From Myxococcales bacterium (GTDB lineage: Bacteria; Myxococcota; Polyangia; Polyangiales; Polyangiaceae), in NCBI GenBank assembly GCA_003151595.1, contig PLXW01000007.1:4403-68402 (forward strand): 64,000 bases of DNA, in the 5' to 3' direction. A program made the position numbers and the translations under genes. The notes beneath the pieces were generated by a model, which ran no database searches, was not told the origin of the DNA, and was given only the letters and a program-made list of their open reading frames with translations. Below, in pieces: positions 46,629 to 54,223 of the stretch (position 1 is its first letter; each line of letters opens with the position of its first letter).

Positions 46629-46934
46629 ATGCGCTCCGCGCCGGTCGTCCCTGCCGTGCACCTCTTCGTCTGCGTGAACCGGCGCGACGCGGGCTCACCT
46701 CTCGGCACAGGCTGCGGCGCTGCGGGCGACGTCGTGTACGAAGCGATGAAGCGCGAGGTCGCGCAGCGCGGCGCGTTTCGCGCGGTGTGGATCACGCGCG
46801 CGCAGTGCCTCGGCGTCTGTCCGAAGCGCGGGTGCACGGTGGCCATCTATCCGCGCCAACGGATCGTCGCCGACGTGGAAGAGACGGACGTGCCCGCGCT
46901 GTTCGCCGGCGCGCTCGCGGAGTCTTCGTCATGA
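46629..46934 (+). CDS. Thioredoxin-like [2Fe-2S] ferredoxin
   Basis: 101 aa from the ATG at 46629. HLFVCVNRRDAGSPLGTGCG gives Cys15 and Cys29; AQCLGVCPKRGC gives Cys60, Cys64 and Cys69. The C-x(12-14)-C and C-x3-C spacing is that of thioredoxin-like 2Fe-2S ferredoxins (Aquifex Fd4, Clostridium pasteurianum type). It is a small electron carrier, or a redox sensor. The stop overlaps the next gene (ATGA), beginning a six-gene chain of overlapping reading frames to 50196. Confidence 0.85.
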   Translation: MRSAPVVPAVHLFVCVNRRDAGSPLGTGCGAAGDVVYEAMKREVAQRGAFRAVWITRAQCLGVCPKRGCTVAIYPRQRIVADVEETDVPALFAGALAESSS

Positions 46935-47176
46935 GCGAATGGAGCTGGCAAGAGATCGACACGCTGCTCGCGTCGATGGAGGAGCTCCAGACCTCGAAGG
47001 TGCTCGACCTCGCGCGGAGGCTGAAGCCGGGGCTCACGCTGGAAGACGTCCGCAACCCGCACGACTTCCCCGAGCTGCTCGATCCCGACTGGCACTACGA
47101 GGACGGCGTGCTCACCGGGATCCAGAGCGTACGAACGGCGTTGCGCGCGCGGGCGCGAATCGAGGAGCGAACGTGA
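46931..47176 (+). CDS. Small acidic protein of unknown function
   Basis: 81 aa from the ATG at 46931 (ATGA overlap). MSEWSWQEIDTLLASMEELQ, then LDLARRLKPGLTLEDVRNPHDFPELLDPDWHYEDGV reads as two or three helices. The conserved-looking patch NPHDFPEL and the overlap with both neighbours support a real gene. I do not recognise a family. It sits between ferredoxin and Smr genes. Confidence 0.7.
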   Translation: MSEWSWQEIDTLLASMEELQTSKVLDLARRLKPGLTLEDVRNPHDFPELLDPDWHYEDGVLTGIQSVRTALRARARIEERT

Positions 47177-47892
47177 GCAAGAAGAAGGACAAGATCGATC
47201 CGAAGTCGCCGTTCGCGAAGCTCCGCGAAGTGAAGGAGAAGCTCGCCAAGGACGAGGCGACCGACGCGAAAGCGAAGGCTGCGCCGCGCGCGACGGTGAC
47301 CGCGCCGGTGAAGGTGTCGGCCGAGGAGGAGCGACTCAGCTTCCACCGCATGATGGCCGGCGTGACGCCGCTCGACAGCCCGAAGGGGCGCGTGTCGCCG
47401 AAGGACGCGCCGCGCACCACCGAGCTGGCGCCGCGCGCGCGCGCGGAGCTTGCGAAGACCGCTGCCGAGGCCGAGGCCGAAGCGGTGCACGCGCATCTCC
47501 GCGCGCTCGTTCAGGGCGACAAGCAGTTCGAGACGCACGACGACGGGCGCCGCGTCGAAGGGCGGCGCATCGATGTCCCGCAACCGACGCTGCGCAAGCT
47601 TCGCCACGGCACGTTCCCGGTGGACGCGCGCGTCGATCTCCATGGGCTCGATGCCATGACGGCGCGCTCGACCGTGGAGTCGTTCCTCCGCGAGAAGCGG
47701 GTCGCCGGCGAGCGGTGCGTGCTCATCGTGCACGGCAAAGGAGATCACTCTCCGCGCGGCCACGGCGTCCTGCGCCTCGAGATCGCCGGGTGGCTGGCGG
47801 AAGGGGCGGCGAGCGAGCACGTGGCGGCCTTCGCGACGGCGACGAACGACGACGGCGGCGAAGGGGCCGTGTACGTCTTGCTACGCCGATGA
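47173..47892 (+). CDS. Smr domain protein
   Basis: 239 aa from the GTG at 47173 (GTGA overlap). The N-terminal 130 residues are a charged, low-complexity region (KKKDKIDPKSPFAKLREVKE). The C-terminal Smr domain has ARVDLHGLDAMTARSTVESF, VLIVHGKGDHSPRGHGVLRL. The DLHG and HGKG motifs are the family hallmarks, found in MutS2-type and small stand-alone proteins with nicking endonuclease activity. It may act in recombination or RNA cleavage. Coupled by ATGA to the next gene. Confidence 0.85.
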   Translation: MSKKKDKIDPKSPFAKLREVKEKLAKDEATDAKAKAAPRATVTAPVKVSAEEERLSFHRMMAGVTPLDSPKGRVSPKDAPRTTELAPRARAELAKTAAEAEAEAVHAHLRALVQGDKQFETHDDGRRVEGRRIDVPQPTLRKLRHGTFPVDARVDLHGLDAMTARSTVESFLREKRVAGERCVLIVHGKGDHSPRGHGVLRLEIAGWLAEGAASEHVAAFATATNDDGGEGAVYVLLRR

Positions 47893-48491
47893 GAGATGGC
47901 CCCGTGAGCGCTTCCGTTCTTCGTCGTGCCGTCGCGCGCGTCCCGCACTGGTGTCGCGTCGTCATGGAGCGCGACATCGACGCGCAGCTGCGCGAGCTCC
48001 CGCTCGCCGAGCTCGACGCCTACGAGGTCAGCGGTCGGCGTCGCGAGGGGCTCGGCTTTCGCTCGTACCAATCGACGATGTACCCCGCGTTCGATCTGTG
48101 CAGGACCGACGAGGTCGCGCCCGTCGCCGACGTCGTCTTCTGCGAGCAGGTCCTGGAGCACGTGAGGCATCCCGCACGCGCCGCGCGCACGCTCTTTCGA
48201 CTGACGCGCCCCGGCGGGATCGCGATCGTGAGCGTGCCGTTCCTCATCCGACTTCACCGCGAGCCGGAGGACTACTGGCGCTTCTCCGGCGCAGGTCTCC
48301 GCGCGCTCCTCGAAGACGCGGGCTTCACGGTCGAGCGCGTGGAGAGCTGGGGCAATCGCGCGAGCGTGCTCCTCAACATGTGGTTCTGGTTTCCGTACGT
48401 CCCGTTCGTGAACAGCCTGCGAAACAGCCCGAGCGCGCCGATGGTCGTGTGGGCGGTCGCTCGACGACCTGCGGGCGCGGGTGGCGGTTGA
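47889..48491 (+). CDS. SAM-dependent methyltransferase (short)
   Basis: 200 aa from the ATG at 47889 (ATGA overlap). DVVFCEQVLEHVRHPARAAR and RLTRPGGIAIVSVPFLIRLH give motif IV and post-IV strands of class I methyltransferases; EDYWRFSGAGLRALLEDAGF follows. The N-terminal motif I region is poor (LAELDAYEVSG), so SAM binding may be degenerate. The protein is short for the family. One base overlaps the following glycosyltransferase start (TGATG). Likely a glycan or lipid-modifying enzyme. Confidence 0.7.
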   Translation: MRDGPVSASVLRRAVARVPHWCRVVMERDIDAQLRELPLAELDAYEVSGRRREGLGFRSYQSTMYPAFDLCRTDEVAPVADVVFCEQVLEHVRHPARAARTLFRLTRPGGIAIVSVPFLIRLHREPEDYWRFSGAGLRALLEDAGFTVERVESWGNRASVLLNMWFWFPYVPFVNSLRNSPSAPMVVWAVARRPAGAGGG

Positions 48492-49495
48492 TGCCCGAGC
48501 TTCCGTTCGTCAGCGTCGTCATCCCGGTGCTCAACGGCGCCGATCGATTGCCCGCCGCGCTGGCGACGCTCCGAACGCAGCAGTACCCGGCCGATCGATT
48601 CGAGATCCTCGTCGTCGACGGTGGAAGCGCCGACGGTTCGCGCGAGATCGCGACCGCGGCCGGAGCGCGCGTGGTCGACAACCCGAAGCGTCGCGTGGCT
48701 CCTGCGCGCAACGTCGGGTTCGCCGCAAGCCGCGGCGACGTGGTGGCTTTCACGGATGACGACTGCACGTTTCCGGACGAATGGATTCGCGCGGCGGTCG
48801 CGCGCCTCGAAGACGCGAGCGTCGGAGGCGTATCGGGCCCCACGATGATCCCCGCCGAAGAGACCGCGTTCGGGCGCGCCGTCGCCGTCCTCTTCGAGCT
48901 GGCGCACCACCTGGCCGGCTCCGTGCATCGCGAGCGGGTCGACGCGGCCGTGGACGTCGACGACCTGCCCGGCTGCAATTGCTTCTTCCGCCGCGATGCC
49001 CTCGCGCGTGTCATGCCGACGGACGAATCGCTCGTCACGGCCGAGGACGTCGAGCTGTGTCTACGGGTGCGGCACCTCGGCTTCCGGCTGCTGCTCGCGC
49101 CCGACGTTCGGCTCTGGCATCACAAGCGACAAAGTCCCCGCTCGCTCTTTCGCCAGATGCGCCGCTACGCGATCGGTCGATTGCAAGTCGGCCGCGTCGA
49201 TCGCGAGCTGCTTCGACCGGCGCACATCCTCGCGGGCTCGGTGATTCCCGCAGCCGTCATGCTCGTCGTCGCGCTCGCCGTCGTGTCGCCACGCGCGCTC
49301 GTCCTGACCCTCGCCCTTGGCTTCGGCGCGCTTGCGTTCCTGGCCGTCGTGAGCGCGATACGAAGCCGTTCGATCGCGGTAGGCATCTGGGTGCCTGCGG
49401 TGATCCTCCTCGTCACCGTCGGCTGGTCGATCGGATTCATGCAGGAGCTCGTCTCTCCGCACGCGCGGCAAACGCGAAAGGGAGTCATCTCGTGA
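48491..49495 (+). CDS. Family 2 glycosyltransferase with C-terminal membrane helices
   Basis: 334 aa from the ATG at 48491. GT-A motifs: VSVVIPVLNGADRLPAALAT, LVVDGGSADGSREIA, AFTDDDCTFPDEW (DDD metal motif), LPGCNCFFRRDAL, TAEDVELCLRV (ED), LWHHKRQSPRSLFRQMRRYA. Two to three hydrophobic helices (about 240-320) anchor it in the inner membrane. It is probably a surface-glycan transferase acting on a lipid carrier. It overlaps the methyltransferase genes on both sides, so these act in one pathway. Confidence 0.88.
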   Translation: MPELPFVSVVIPVLNGADRLPAALATLRTQQYPADRFEILVVDGGSADGSREIATAAGARVVDNPKRRVAPARNVGFAASRGDVVAFTDDDCTFPDEWIRAAVARLEDASVGGVSGPTMIPAEETAFGRAVAVLFELAHHLAGSVHRERVDAAVDVDDLPGCNCFFRRDALARVMPTDESLVTAEDVELCLRVRHLGFRLLLAPDVRLWHHKRQSPRSLFRQMRRYAIGRLQVGRVDRELLRPAHILAGSVIPAAVMLVVALAVVSPRALVLTLALGFGALAFLAVVSAIRSRSIAVGIWVPAVILLVTVGWSIGFMQELVSPHARQTRKGVIS

Positions 49496-50196
49496 GCCGC
49501 GAGACCTACGACCGATTGTGGAAGGAGACGTGGGGCGATCTCCAGCGCCTCGGGCCGGTGCACCGCCACCAGCGCGAGGCGCTGCTCCGTACGGTGCGAT
49601 CGCTCGACGTGCGCACGGTCCTCGACGTCGGTTGCGGCTCCGGCGAGAACCTGAGCGCGTTCGCGACGCTCCCTGCGTTGGAGCTCACGGGCGTCGACGT
49701 CTCGGCCGAAGCGCTGGCGCTCGCAGCCAAGCGCGTGCCGAATGCGCGCCTCGTGGAGCTCGACGTCCAGCGCCGCTCCTTGCCCGAGCACTTCGATCTC
49801 GTCACGTCCATCCAGGTGATCGAGCACCTCGCCGACGACGTCGCCGCGCTCACGCACATGCGCGAGATGGCGAGGCACTGGGTGCTCGTGACGAGCATGT
49901 GCGGGACGATGCGGCCGTCCGAGGAGCACATCGGTCACCTTCGCAACTACTCGTTCGCCGAGCTGCGCGAGAAGGCGAGCGTCGCAGGCCTGGAGGTCGT
50001 CGACCTCTTCGGTTGGGGATTCCCGTTCTATTCGCCGCTGTACCGCACGCTCATCGAGCTCGTCCCCGGCGGTCCGCCGACAGGACCCATGGGAGGCGGA
50101 TCGCAGCTGGTGGCTCGCATGCTTCACGGCCTCTACAAGCTGAACGTGCCTCGCCGCGGCGACGTGGTCACGATGCTCGCGAGGCCGCGCCGGTAG
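49492..50196 (+). CDS. SAM-dependent methyltransferase
   Basis: 234 aa from the GTG at 49492 (GTGA overlap). Class I core is intact: VLDVGCGSGENLSAFATL (motif I), GVDVSAEALALAAKRVPNAR, ITSIQVIEHLADDVAALTHM-like segment, then WVLVTSMCGTMRPS. The residues after (HIGHLRNYSFAELREKASVA, GLEVVDLFGWGFPFYSP) are typical of methyltransferases in polysaccharide clusters. Last gene of the six-gene overlapping chain. It ends 2 bases before the convergent stop of another methyltransferase. Confidence 0.85.
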   Translation: MSRETYDRLWKETWGDLQRLGPVHRHQREALLRTVRSLDVRTVLDVGCGSGENLSAFATLPALELTGVDVSAEALALAAKRVPNARLVELDVQRRSLPEHFDLVTSIQVIEHLADDVAALTHMREMARHWVLVTSMCGTMRPSEEHIGHLRNYSFAELREKASVAGLEVVDLFGWGFPFYSPLYRTLIELVPGGPPTGPMGGGSQLVARMLHGLYKLNVPRRGDVVTMLARPRR

Positions 50197-50198
50197 GG

Positions 50199-50888
50199 CT
50201 ACGACGACGGGCGGCGCAGCTGAATCAGCGAGTCGCGCCGGACGAGCCCAAGGTCGGGAGTCATCACCTCCCAGCCGGCTTCCCTCGCCAGGCGTGCCAT
50301 CGTCGTCGAGTCATTTCGCGGCCACCAGATGTCGTCGTCTTTTCGGTCCTTGAAGTGCGCGGGCACGCCGTACCGCCAATGCCAACCGAGCTGCTCCAGC
50401 TTGTGCCAGTCGCCGTACTGGTGGACGGCGATGCCGCCGGGTTTCATCTTGCGCAGCGAGTTGCGAAGGATCTCTCCGAGGTACTCGCCGTTGTTGTGGC
50501 AGAGCACGCCGAACGACCAGAAAAAATCGAAGTGTCCGTCGGGCACGCACGCGAAGGAGTTGTCGCTCACGCGATGACAGATCAGGCGCCCCCCGTAATC
50601 TTCGGGGCGCAGCCATTTCGACACGTCCTGAAAATCCAGCGCGTGAACTTCGCCCTTGGGTACGAATTTCAGGATGGCGCGGGTCCACGAGCCTTTGCCG
50701 GGGCCGAGCTCGAGGACCCTGGAGTCGGGTCGAAGATTCGGCGCGATCGCTTTGTAGAAGATGCGCCGATAGGAACCGCCGATGCGAAGCTCCTCGAAGA
50801 GTCGACGCAAGCCAGGCACGCGCGGAAGTATTTTCCCGCTGTCGTATCCATAGGAGAATCGGTTTCGCAGCCAGTCTCGTGTCGGCAT
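50199..50888 (-). CDS. SAM-dependent methyltransferase
   Basis: 229 aa. RVLELGPGKGSWTRAILKFV (motif I), EVHALDFQDVSKWLRPEDYG, HFDFFWSFGVLCHNNGEYLG and KPGGIAVHQYGDWHKL make a class I methyltransferase. The N-terminus (about 60 residues) resembles cluster-encoded enzymes that modify sugars. It lies 16 bases downstream of the GT-C-like gene on the same strand, as third member of the leftward glycan operon (GT2, GT-C-like, methyltransferase). Confidence 0.85.
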   Translation of the reverse strand: MPTRDWLRNRFSYGYDSGKILPRVPGLRRLFEELRIGGSYRRIFYKAIAPNLRPDSRVLELGPGKGSWTRAILKFVPKGEVHALDFQDVSKWLRPEDYGGRLICHRVSDNSFACVPDGHFDFFWSFGVLCHNNGEYLGEILRNSLRKMKPGGIAVHQYGDWHKLEQLGWHWRYGVPAHFKDRKDDDIWWPRNDSTTMARLAREAGWEVMTPDLGLVRRDSLIQLRRPSS

Positions 50889-50904
50889 CTGAACTCTCCG
50901 GAAG

Positions 50905-52947
50905 CTAGGGGCTCACGCGCTCGAAAACCGCCTGATTCATCTCGGCCTGGCGATAGACGAGCTTCCAGTGCGGGTCGCTGGATAGCTGATTGAAGACCGC
51001 CAGATCTTCCTCGGTCGGCGTCCCCTTCCCGAAGTATTCGGCCCAGTCGCCGAAATCGCGGAAACCGGGATGACCGAAGGCAATCGAAAGAATCCGATCG
51101 ACGACCACCCACTTGGCTTCCTTCGGAATCTCGACCGGCAGGCCGCGGTCGGGATGGAGGTACACGACGCCGCGGCGAAGCCCGACGCCGAAGCAGTAGT
51201 ACGACCAGCTGTCCTCGACGCCGTCGAAGGCGATCACGTCGTCGGGGCCGGCGACGCGATCGACCAGAAAACCCGCGCGGTTGTTCCACGCGGAACGCCG
51301 GGAGCGACGCTGCTCGGGGTGCTCCACGATCGCGAGCACGTAGTCGAGCGGCTCGAGGTGGTCGTTCCTCACTTCGTCGACCATGTACCAACCGAAGGTG
51401 CAGACGCTCACCGCCATGGCCACCGCTGCGCCCGTTCGCCAGCGACCGCCGCGGGCGTCGAGCTCGGCGACGGCAGGAACCGCCGTCCACATCGCGAAGA
51501 CGACGGGGAAGAAGAGCGTGTAGCGGGTGAACGCCGCGAAGAATCCTCGAGGTTCGAAATGGATCGGCAGGATGAGGACGAACGCCAGCAACAGGACGAG
51601 CGATCCGGCGACGCGCTCGGCTCGACTCGCGGAGCCCGCCGAGGCGCGGCGCATGTAGCGCGCAACGCCGAAGGGGAGAGCGAAGAAGAGGACCGTGGAT
51701 GGAAGACCCCACTCGGAGAAGTAGAGGTCATAGCGTGCCCACTGCCAGTAAGCGTGGCGCCACGGGATCCACGTCTTCGTCGGGGATGCGGAGAACGGGC
51801 GCGCGAGCTCCAGATACGTGAAGCGGAAGACGTTTCCCCAGTCGCCATACGCGGATTGGAGATGGTGCCGGTAGACGCCGAACGGACTCCCCGTCTCGAC
51901 GGCATTGCGCAGATACACCGTGCCTCCGAGCGCCAAGAAGAGAACGACTCCGCAGGCGCACCACCCGCCAACTGCGGCGGCCGTTGGCCGAGCTCCGGCG
52001 CGCCATTGGCGAACGCACCCCCACAACGCCAATGGGCCGAGCGCCGCGATCAGGAAGAGCGCGCTCCCCTTCGTACCAAGCGCCACGGCGATGCTCGTCA
52101 GCGCGATGAGGAGCGGTGCGGCGGTCCCCTCGGTGGCGGCGCGCGCGCCGAACGTGATTGCCGTGAGGAAGAGCGCTGCGACGAGGACGTCGTTCTTGTG
52201 AGCATCGCCATGCAGGAGAACGATTCGCATCGACGCTGCGAAGAGCAGCGCGATGAGGACGTGACGCCCACGTCCCCACCAGCGTTCGGCGAGCGCTCCG
52301 ACACTGAGCAGGAAGAAGATCAGCGCGCCGACCGAGACCCATCCCGTGTGAACGTCGCCGCCGTCGAGGAGCATCACGTCGGCGAGCATGAGCTCGTAGT
52401 TGCATGGCCAGCTCGTGAGGCGCACGTCCGGGCCGTCGAAGGTCGCGTAGCCGTGCGCGCGAACGAGCATCGCAGCCTTCGGCAGGTGGTACGCGACCGC
52501 GTCGCCGCTCGGCGTGAAGATCACCACACTGCGCCAGAGGAAGAACGCCCCGGCCGCGACGAGCGCGAGCGCTCCGACGAACACCGCCAAACGATAGAGC
52601 GTGTCTCCGTCGACCTCCCGAGCGAGCGCTCCTCGCAGTCTCGTCCGGAATCCGGCCGCGCGCGTCGCCAGCCGCGAAATCCCTTCGTGCGAGCGGCGCG
52701 ACCACGCTCCGGCGGCGCACGCGAAGACGAACGCCGCGCCGAGCATCAAACCGCCGCGCGTGAGGAGGTTGGGGAGCGCGAGCGCCCACGAGAGCGCGAT
52801 GGCGACCACGAGCGTGAAGAGGCCGCTCGTCGCCGCGCGCTCGAACGGACCCGTGTCTTGCCATGCGTCTCCGTAAACGCGACGCGCCGTCTCTCGCCCT
52901 GCGACGACCATGATCATCGCGAAGAGGAGGAAGAGAACGAGTCCCAT
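50905..52947 (-). CDS. GT-C-like polytopic membrane protein, paralog A
   Basis: 680 aa. About twelve hydrophobic helices; the first luminal loop carries FTPSGDAVAYHLPKAAMLVR (Asp and a YH pair), then VRLTSWPCNYELMLADVMLL. The layout is that of GT39/GT83-like transferases that take sugar from polyprenyl phosphate, although the exact family is not certain. The C-terminal soluble part (about 540-680) includes LDYVLAIVEHPEQRRSRRSAWN and DDVIAFDG. Clearly paralogous along its full length to the gene at 54224 (shared AERWWGRGRHVLIA, HKNDVL, ALGTKGSALFLIAALGPLA). Starts 5 bases after the GT2 gene's stop. Confidence 0.75.
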   Translation of the reverse strand: MGLVLFLLFAMIMVVAGRETARRVYGDAWQDTGPFERAATSGLFTLVVAIALSWALALPNLLTRGGLMLGAAFVFACAAGAWSRRSHEGISRLATRAAGFRTRLRGALAREVDGDTLYRLAVFVGALALVAAGAFFLWRSVVIFTPSGDAVAYHLPKAAMLVRAHGYATFDGPDVRLTSWPCNYELMLADVMLLDGGDVHTGWVSVGALIFFLLSVGALAERWWGRGRHVLIALLFAASMRIVLLHGDAHKNDVLVAALFLTAITFGARAATEGTAAPLLIALTSIAVALGTKGSALFLIAALGPLALWGCVRQWRAGARPTAAAVGGWCACGVVLFLALGGTVYLRNAVETGSPFGVYRHHLQSAYGDWGNVFRFTYLELARPFSASPTKTWIPWRHAYWQWARYDLYFSEWGLPSTVLFFALPFGVARYMRRASAGSASRAERVAGSLVLLLAFVLILPIHFEPRGFFAAFTRYTLFFPVVFAMWTAVPAVAELDARGGRWRTGAAVAMAVSVCTFGWYMVDEVRNDHLEPLDYVLAIVEHPEQRRSRRSAWNNRAGFLVDRVAGPDDVIAFDGVEDSWSYYCFGVGLRRGVVYLHPDRGLPVEIPKEAKWVVVDRILSIAFGHPGFRDFGDWAEYFGKGTPTEEDLAVFNQLSSDPHWKLVYRQAEMNQAVFERVSP

Positions 52948-52952
52948 CTACG

Positions 52953-54146
52953 TCATCCCGGCTCGGTTCGAGCGCGGGTGGTCATTCCCAACATGCTCAG
53001 GAAGAAGCTTCCATAGATCGTCTGCACGCCGAGCACGATCGTGGTGCAACCCCAGAGCAGGACACGCATCGTCCACTCCAGCGGCATCGGGCCGAAGTCG
53101 CTGCCGAACCAGTCGAGGAGCATCCACCCGTTGAGCCCGAGGCCCACCGCGAGAAGAACGAACCCCACGAGGAGTCCACGCTCGAGGGTCATCCAGCGAA
53201 AGGCGTTCTCCGAGAAGGTCTTCTCCGGCAGGAAACCGATCACCCAGCCGAAGATCTTGGCGAACGCCCAGAGCCACAGGGTCTGGTAGCCGAGAAGAAC
53301 GCAGAGCGAGCCCAGGAGCATCGTCTGGAGATCGACCGCGTGGTGAGCCCCGAGGTAGCGCGGCCCGGGCGTCAGCCAGGCCATGATCGCGAAGCCGAGC
53401 CCGAGCAACAGCGACGACGGGAGCAAGTACAGCCACCGCGGGCTCGCGAGCAGAAGGAAGCGCAGGTGACGCCATCCGTCTCGAAAGCTCCGGAGGTGCG
53501 GCGGGCGATCGCGACCGTCCTTCTTGAGCGTCGTCGGCACTTCCATGAGGACGTGCCCGAGCAAGCAGGCGCGCACCACCATCTCGCTGGCGAACTCCAT
53601 CCCCGGCGTGGAGAGCGCCCACGCGGCATAGGCGCTCTTGCGGAAGGCGCGGAGGCCGCAGTGCGAGTCGCCGATCGGCGTTCGGAAGAGAAGATTGAGA
53701 ATGCCGCTGAGGATGGGATTGCCGATGTAGCGGTGGTGCCAGGGCATAGCGCCGGGGCCGATTCCTCCCTTGAACCGATTCCCCATGACGAGATCGGCGC
53801 CGCCGCGGAGCTTCTCGATGAAGGGCGCCAGCCCGCCGAAGTCGTACGAGTCGTCCGCGTCTCCCATGACGATGAACTGGCCGCGCGCCGCCTCGATGCC
53901 CGCCTGAAGTGCGGCGCCATAGCCACGCCGCGCGACGTTGACGACACGCGCGCCTTTTTCCTCGGCGATTCGAACGGAGGCGTCGGTGCTCCCGTTGTCG
54001 GCGATGACGATCTCGGAGGGGAGGCCGATCGCTTCGAGCGCGCCGCGCGCCTTGTCGATGCAGATGCCGAGGGTTCGTTCCTCGTTGAGGCACGGCATGA
54101 CGACGGAAATGTCGACGGAGCCGTCGGGACGGGTCGAGAGGGGCAA
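52953..54146 (-). CDS. Polyprenyl-phosphate glycosyltransferase (GtrB/DPM1-like GT2)
   Basis: 397 aa from the TTG at 54146, the only in-frame start after the divergent gene's start; an ATG at 54308 would run through it. GT-A core: VDISVVMPCLNEERTLGICI, IVIADNGSTDASVRIAEEKG, ARRGYGAALQAGIEAARGQF, VMGDADDSYDF (DxD), GNRFKGGIGPGAMPWHHRYI and FRTPIGDSHCGLRAF. Then four membrane helices (about 260-390). It matches enzymes that load a sugar onto a polyprenyl phosphate. It should feed the adjacent GT-C-like proteins. The N-terminus should be checked. Confidence 0.85.
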   Translation of the reverse strand: MPLSTRPDGSVDISVVMPCLNEERTLGICIDKARGALEAIGLPSEIVIADNGSTDASVRIAEEKGARVVNVARRGYGAALQAGIEAARGQFIVMGDADDSYDFGGLAPFIEKLRGGADLVMGNRFKGGIGPGAMPWHHRYIGNPILSGILNLLFRTPIGDSHCGLRAFRKSAYAAWALSTPGMEFASEMVVRACLLGHVLMEVPTTLKKDGRDRPPHLRSFRDGWRHLRFLLLASPRWLYLLPSSLLLGLGFAIMAWLTPGPRYLGAHHAVDLQTMLLGSLCVLLGYQTLWLWAFAKIFGWVIGFLPEKTFSENAFRWMTLERGLLVGFVLLAVGLGLNGWMLLDWFGSDFGPMPLEWTMRVLLWGCTTIVLGVQTIYGSFFLSMLGMTTRARTEPG

Positions 54147-54223
54147 GCCGTGGACTCCAAGGTGCGACGCTCCGATGCGCCACGTCGGCGGCGAAGGACG
54201 CGAGCGTGCTAACGATACGCTAG

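Noticed and set aside
46415..46846. N-terminal extension of the atypical kinase frame
   Set aside because: No fold, rich in Arg/Ser/Thr; the ATG at 46414 precedes a normal kinase N-terminus and is preceded by a purine-rich site.
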